Shown here: positions 57,772 to 64,000 of the stretch, in pieces | How positions within the stretch are numbered: position 1 is the first letter of the stretch | How the letters are laid out: every line of letters begins with the position of its first letter | NCBI GenBank assembly: GCA_022702705.1 | Contig: CM040424.1 | Location: 141,161,665-141,225,664, forward strand | Reading direction: 5' to 3' | Source of the DNA: Papilionanthe hookeriana x Papilionanthe teres | Lineage: Eukaryota; Streptophyta; Magnoliopsida; Asparagales; Orchidaceae | Length of the DNA stretch: 64,000 bases | The notes under the pieces: model-generated | What the model was told of the DNA's origin: nothing | Databases searched by the model: none | Seen by the model: only the letters and a program-made list of their open reading frames with translations | Position numbers and translations under genes: made by a program

Positions 57772-59070
57772 AAATCCCCCAAATTTAACTATTACTTTTC
57801 CTCAAGTAATCCTTTTACTATATAAAAATATGACTCTTAGTAGTGAAATTTACTTAAAGAATACTATGATTTTTTATTTAAATGAATATAATAGTAAGAC
57901 TTTTAGAAAGATTTTTAGTAACTTAGGTCAAAACTATAGGTGTAAAAACATTTATTAATCAAGTCTAAGAGTTCTAGTCTCCTATTCATTTCAAGAATAA
58001 ACATAATTTGTCACATTAAGGGTAGTTTGAAAGATCATATGAAAAAGAAGCTCATGAGAACTCTATTAGTAAGATGTCAATACTTAAATATAAATTCAAA
58101 AATGTAACTAAGCTCTTTCCTTAAGTTGATTCAAGTGAAGCCAATTTTTGATTAGGCATATCCTCAAGCTTCTCCTCACATATATTTTCTTTTTCTTCCT
58201 TTTCATTTTTTTTTCTTTTTGGGATTGATTTTTAATCCTCTCACTTTTTTATTCTTTTTTTCTTTTTCTTTTCTTGTGAGGATTTCTATATCTGGATAGC
58301 CTTTAATAATTTTGAACTTTACTCTCCTCTCCCTAAAGTTGGAACTTGAAACATCTCTTTTATAGATATATATTAGCTATTAAATGATTCATCATAGAGC
58401 CCCAATCTTTTCACCTCACATAAACCTCCAAGACTCTTAACATTTCAAAAATACAGTTTTCTTTACTAAATAATCAACTATAGTTTAATCCTCTTATACT
58501 AAATATCATAGCCCCATAAAGTTAACCTCATTACTAAAAACTTTCATTCAAGTCTACTATGATATTTAAATGAAATAAAAATTTAGTTATCTAAAGTTAA
58601 GCTCAACTACTTTAAGTCATATTAAAATAATTTTGAAAATATATTTTAATTAAGAATAAATAAAATTTAATTTTTCCTCCCCCAAAATTAATTTGTTTAG
58701 TGTATATCAAATTAATAAATGAGAGAGAAAAACAAAAAGCAAACTAACCTTTTTGTGCCGGGCTTTTGATTCTTCTGAAGCATGCAGGTATTAATAAAAA
58801 ATTTAACTATAGGCATAAAACAGTTAGAAGCATTGTTCACATATATATCAGAGATTTTCAGGATGAAGAAAATTTAAAACACAACTTCAAACACTTAATA
58901 CAACATACATCCATTACAATTTTAATACAATTGATAAACAAACCCACATAAGTTTCAATATAAATTATCTAAATTAAAAGAGTACAATCACTACACACAT
59001 CAACTACATAAAAGAAAATAACAAACACAAAAGTATACACAACAATACAAAACTAAAGAATACTACACTA
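57772..59070 (-). other. E3 3' noncoding region
   Basis: No gene. It repeats the layout of E1: terminal polypurine tract, A/G-rich tract (58280-58180 on the minus strand) and the inner polypurine word TTTTGGGGGAGGA (about 58690-58675). Confidence 0.7.
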
Positions 59071-60190
59071 CTAATCATCTTCTCTTTCTTCTTCTGCTCC
59101 TTCTTCCACTTCAGGCTGGTATGGAACATAACGGGGGCAAGTAGGAAATATCACACTAGCTTCTCCCCTCATGAATCTCATTCGAGCATCATGATAAGCT
59201 ATATCATATTCCACTCTTCTCTTCTGATAATAATCATTAATGTTATTTCTTGCTTCCAATCCATCAATCCTGTTATGAAGCCTCGTAATATTACCTTGTT
59301 GTATCATTAGCTGCTCCATAATATCAGAAATAGTAAGAATTCTAGAGGTAGAAGGTATATCATGACTAGTAGAGGGAATCTCACTACTCTTACTTCCAGA
59401 TCTCCATCCTACATGAGATTCATAAGTGCGAATGTTGGCTTTACTAATAGGTTTTAAAGGATGGACCAACTCTTCCCTACTATCAACCTCAACTCCTGAT
59501 TGTATACATAATGTGTGAATTAGGGTAGGATGTCCCAATACTCCAGTGGTTTCTCCTTTAGCTATAGTCTGAATACTATTATGAATAACCTTAACAATGT
59601 CAATTATTCTCATGTTTTGGATACAAAAATATAGAATAGCTCTATCTCTTGAAAGTTCACTATGATGATAAGTAGGTAGTAATCCTGTAGAAATAAAATA
59701 ATGCCAGACTTTAGATGCAACATTTAGAGTGGAAGCAGGAAAATTTATATTTTTCCTTTGCTTTTTTTCCACTCCCCTTTTTCATCAATAAGAAAGGTAA
59801 TTATTACCTCATTTAAGGTAGCATCCACCGTACCAAAAGATTTATACTCACATAATGGATTAGTTCTCAATTGGCAGAAAACATTGATTCGTGCAGGAGT
59901 GAATTCTACCATTTGTCCTCGAACCAGCAAATATTCTTCTTCAGTCCACCGCAAGTTAGCATAAAACTCATGTACTACATTTGCAACTTCATCGGCAGAA
60001 AAATAATAAAATGTTTCCCAGTTTTGATCAGCAAATACTTGCTCGACAACTCCGCTCGAATTTTCAAATCCTCAATCATGTATACACTTTTTACTTCAGA
60101 GGGTAGAGTTGAAGTAATTTTGTGCTTTGATATTCATAATTTTCTTTTCATCAAAATCCACCTTTCTCTTCCCCTTAAGATCCTTAGAGC
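59071..60190 (-). pseudogene. E3 ORF B, best-preserved copy
   Basis: The longest open stretch of any retroelement ORF here is 59772-59071, 233 codons with no stop. It has FPASTLNVASKVWHYFIST, RAILYFCIQNMRIIDIVKVI, GVLGHPTLIHTLCIQSGVEV, a Ser/Thr linker (SSEIPSTSHDIPSTSR), a coiled coil (ITRLHNRIDGLEARNNINDY), RRVEYDIAYHDARMRFMRGE and an acidic tail (EEGAEEEREDD). The N-terminal part is open at 59954-59745 (RWTEEEYLLVRGQMVEFTPA) and joins through a one-base shift. The first part up to about 60190 has two stops. Function unknown. Confidence 0.82.
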
Positions 60191-60566
60191 CATTTCAAAG
60201 TTTTTAGAAAATGTGCAAATAAATCCCAATAAATTCAAAAATTGCAATGTAATAGACTCCAACGTCAAATCTAATAAGTAAGAGCATTTCACCATTGATC
60301 ATCTCAAAGTTTCTTCAAAAACCCAAAATTTTATGATTTCCCTAATGTAGGAGATTTCCATAGTGAAAATAAAAAATTTAGTTTAAAGTAGAGTTCTTAC
60401 CAAGTGAAGATGAGATTCAACCTCAAAGCCTTGAAATCGCCTCAAATCCAATTGCTAGCAAGCCCTAAAAGTTTTTTAGGCCTTGGCTGGAGGTTTAAGG
60501 TGGTTAAATACAATCAAAGGCTCATAATGGAGAATTTAAAATGTGCAGGTTGAGTTTTGGGTTTTG

Positions 60567-60602
60567 GACATCGTCGGCGCCCATTCTGGTACCTTCGACG
60601 CT
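60567..60602 (-). repeat. GGCGCC phrases before E3 ORF B
   Basis: Plus-strand ATCGTCGGCGCCCATTCTGG and TACCTTCGACGC, in the ORF A to ORF B spacer as in E1 and E2. Confidence 0.75.
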
Positions 60603-60969
60603 AGACCAATTTTTAGGGTTCCAAAAATTTTGCGATTCGATCATTTCAAAGTTACGATGACATCTAATTAGTCTTTTTTAGCATCTATTTTCATAATTAA
60701 GTGATGAAATAATACAAATATTATAAAAACAACACAAAACATCACATATATATAAAATCCATAATTACAAACTTACATTTATAAATCATTCTACCACATC
60801 AATAATTCAGCGTCACAATCAAACCACAACACTCTAACCTTGAAAATATAACATAAACTTAAATCTCAAGCAAAATAAGTCTAAAATCACACCATAAGAA
60901 AGCCAAATACATAACACACTTAAGCATATAAAGTCCAAATACTAAATAGTAGATAAAATAGAGAATCAC

Positions 60970-61245
60970 TACTCCTCTTCAATGTCAGTGCTATCTTCTT
61001 TGATCTCTTCCTTGAATCAATGGTGCACAAACAAATTGTAGAAGGGTTGATACGGAAATTTATCAGTTGAATCCTCTTCAATCAAACATATCAATTCTTC
61101 TTCCACGAGCCTAGTATGATCGAACTATTCCTTCATCCTCTAATCTAGATGATCAAATAATTTAGATATATTGTTAATTACATCCATAAGATTTTGTATC
61201 TCTTTCTTCAGTTTCTTGATCTTCTTTAGAATCAATCGCGCACCG
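60970..61245 (-). pseudogene. E3 ORF A, C-terminal coiled-coil part only
   Basis: The minus strand from about 61240 reads ILKKIKKLKKEIQNLMDVIN, then stops, then EEDSTDKFPYQPFYNLFVHH and an acidic end, matching the last third of E1 ORF A (9046-9330). The rest of E3 is missing: similarity ends abruptly at about 61250. Confidence 0.75.
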
Positions 61246-61259
61246 TCGATCGTAAAAGG

Positions 61260-64000
61260 GTTTTAAGATGAATTTAATTTAATATATGTATATAATTTCA
61301 AAAAATATCTTTTTTATTTTTAAAAATATTAAATCAAACTAATCCCATATAATCAATAGTTTAAATAATCAAGTGTTATACGGCAAGCCATATATCTATC
61401 CTGAAGAATGGACACATTGCTTTGTGGTGAGGCTTGATCAAATAATCTAAAGAATCAAGGACATCCATTTGGTCTACGAACCATTTGCATTAACTGACAA
61501 TTTCTCCTATCTAGTATGAAGCAACTAGATAGGGTTTATATTAATCTTGGGTCTTCATGTTTCCTATAAGGGCAAGCCCCTATAGTTAATTGCATCTTAG
61601 ATAACCGAAGTTGTCTAAGAAAACTCTTGATAAAGATCAGGAAATATTGTATTCATGACTTTTGAATGGCAGGATTCTTCAAGAAAATGTAATGATGGCC
61701 AATCTAATAGGTGAGTGGCTCAAGTTTCAGAACAGTTATTGTAGGAATCTAAAGGAGGAGAGAGCTAGGGGAAAGTCAAAGATCCATTAAGACTCTTGGT
61801 GTTCTTTCCCAAACTATCCTATGATTTGACTTCAATTTAAGATATTTATTTAATGTTTCATCCTGCATATTTTATTATTTAGGGCATACATTTACTTGAT
61901 ATCGATCATGTGAATAGTCTGGAAGATAGAAGGATTTATGTCATATCAGATGATAACCTCGGAACCTAAGACGAGTTAGGTTGTATATTGCACAAGGTGA
62001 AAATGCCTAAAGAGATAAGGTGAGAGTTTATATTGCAATAGGAAAGCTACTTAGAAGTCATATGGCTTGTTGTTTAATTCTATAGAGTTTTGCTGTTGAA
62101 TATGGCTGTGCCGCCCACTATGCATACTCTAAGCTCCTTATCGTAGCAGGTTTAGTTTTAGAAGTGTCAAATTGAAGAGAGAAGAGAAGTAGCATGTTTT
62201 GGAGAGGATTTAAATTGAGGTGTCTTAATTTCTTATTAGGGGAATATTTAAGTTGATTATAGCGACACCGGTTAGGATCCTACGGTTCCATCATTTCAGC
62301 ACCACTATTTTCTTCGAATTCACTTAGTCTAAATGAATTTACTAAACTCAACTAAATGAGTTTCATACTTTCATTTAGACTATTGGAAATCTTGTTAGCA
62401 GCCATAGGTTGCATCCTCCGAGATATTCAAGATCATCCAAGAGACATTTTAATTTAGTTTCACTTGTGATTTTTGTTTTATTTGTGATTAAATTTTGAGT
62501 TGTCTTATATTTTGATTGTTGTGGCAATGAATTTTATCTTGTTTTGATTTTAATTTTGATTTTGGTTTCAGTTTTGTGGATATCCTAAAAGTTTTGGTTT
62601 TCATGTAGGGTGACATTGTTGTTTATCATGCAAGCTCATAAGTAAGAAAAGTACAGTAAAGGAAGGTACTATAAACTTATAAAAGTGTACCTGGTGATTC
62701 TTCTCGTTCTTTCCACCTGAAACTTTTGTATCTTTTCAATAAACAGTTATAATTCACAGGAAAGAAAAGCCTATAGATAGGTTCGACATGGGCCCGCTAA
62801 GTGCTATGTCATAACTTGGTGGGTCCTAATTATTCTTTTGAGAGATTCATTTTTTTAATAAGTATGATAGACACAGTCGTCCTACAAAATGTCCATAAGA
62901 CTTGTGAAAAGGTATATGAAATACCTAGATATTTCACAACCCTTTTGAACTTTCTTAAGTTTATTTGAACTTATCATAATTATTAAATGATTCATCCATT
63001 TTATACCCTTATGCTCAATATACATTGATGTTTTAATCATCCTGAAAGTAGGGTAATTATCACATGGTACTCCATTTATAAATTATGTAAGTGGGGCCTT
63101 TAGAGGCAATTTAATTTATGAAAGGATTTAATCAATTTTTGATGGGCTTGTAGTGCTTCAAATGTGCTTAAACTTAGTTGTGTTTTCTTTTCTAAACCTC
63201 ATTACTTAAACTTGATTAAGCCTAGTCTCACTACCAAGCCCTTAAGATTTAAGGTAATACTTGCAATTTTGGGAAAAATTAAACATGTTAGTGTGATTCT
63301 TACTAAAGTATTGAATTTATCTTTAACGAGGGGTGTTGAATTTTTGAGTTATCAACTTCCAAAGTCAACCCCTAACCTTAAGTATTATTTAATTTAATTT
63401 TCATCCAAATTTATATGATTAACAAAATCATAAGCTTACCTTTAATGTGACAAAAATGAGATGAGTTTATACCATTTATCCCTTCATGTATTTCAATTAT
63501 TCAAACATGTTTATTAAGATTATCCATTACCCTTTTACCCTATAAATCAAGCCTAAATGTTTAATTAAGGTTATATTCTCAAAATTGAACTTCTGCCCCT
63601 AAAGTCCTTTTCACGTCATAATTCATTAAATTTAATTCAAATAACTTTTAAATTTTATATTACCCACTTATGGGTCAATTAAAGCATTTGAGGAGAAAAC
63701 ATGATTCTTCTTAATTTAATTTAATTTACATAATTATTTTTATGTAAAATAAGGATTTTTAAAGAAAATTCAATAGCTTAGTAAAAATGAAACATATGTC
63801 CCAAAGAAAATTATTGGAAGTTTACATCGATCAAGGAATCATTTGGATCAAATTTCATTATTTTTGAATTTTAATTTAATTATTATAATTATTTTAATTT
63901 TTATAGTATTAATTAGATATAAGATATTATTTAATTGGAAAATTCTGTTTTATATTTTTTCTAAATCTCTTTGAGGTCGGGGAACCAAGAAAATCAAATT
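61260..64000. other. AT-rich region, nothing recognised
   Basis: No gene, no recognisable transposon protein and no clear terminal repeats. The last kilobase is rich in TTTAATTTAATT and CTTTTAAATTT words. The remaining upstream part of E2/E3 pol was looked for here and not found. Confidence 0.5.

Overview
This is a stretch of nuclear DNA from a flowering plant. It is AT-rich, has long AT microsatellites, contains two spliced chloroplast-type genes with GT/AG introns, and is filled with decayed plant LTR retrotransposons. I could not name the species. The genes are not GC-rich in the way grass genes often are.

Layout. 1-15.4 kb: a GC-mixed repeat of unknown family (repeat A, left copy to about 3.58 kb, right copy about 14.26-15.37 kb) flanks two joined fragments of one Athila-like Ty3/gypsy family. 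E0 runs on the minus strand (3.6-5.54 kb). E1 runs on the plus strand (5.54-14.2 kb) and holds reverse transcriptase, RNase H, integrase, two downstream ORFs, a polypurine tract and a 3' LTR. 15.4-21.4 kb: AT-rich intergenic DNA without a recognisable gene. 21.6-24.4 kb: a six-exon phytol-kinase-like gene (VTE5 type). 25-28.3 kb: a long (TA)n tract, a decayed Ty1/copia pol fragment and a GTTCG-rich repeat pair. 28.5-39.2 kb: an eleven-exon gene for a 350-residue protein that looks like the plastid ATP-synthase biogenesis factor BFA3/CGLD11. Its second intron is 7 kb long and contains a LINE fragment, microsatellites and a Mutator-like MITE. 39.85-40.08 kb: a Stowaway-like fold-back MITE. 40.1-46.3 kb: mostly unrecognised, with a decayed minus-strand coding stretch at 44.6-46.0 kb. 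46.4-61.25 kb: a second retrotransposon cluster, with E4 (plus strand; 5' LTR, primer-binding site and gag) followed by E2 and E3 (minus strand; same family as E0/E1). 61.3-64 kb: unrecognised AT-rich DNA.

The most interesting system is the E0-E3 retrotransposon family. After pol, where Athila-type elements carry an envelope-like gene, it has two related ORFs in tandem (called A and B here), each a globular domain followed by a predicted coiled coil. A GC-rich, nearly palindromic phrase built on GGCGCC recurs in three equivalent places: before ORF A, before ORF B and inside the LTR. A candidate intron sits in the leader of ORF B, and a second polypurine tract lies about 0.9 kb upstream of the one next to the LTR. 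Each pattern is seen in two to four diverged copies, so they are properties of the family and not accidents of one copy.

Both host genes were assembled by hand from exon homology and splice sites, and the reading frame holds across every junction. The kinase gene has a one-base frameshift near its C-terminus and a changed residue in a conserved motif.
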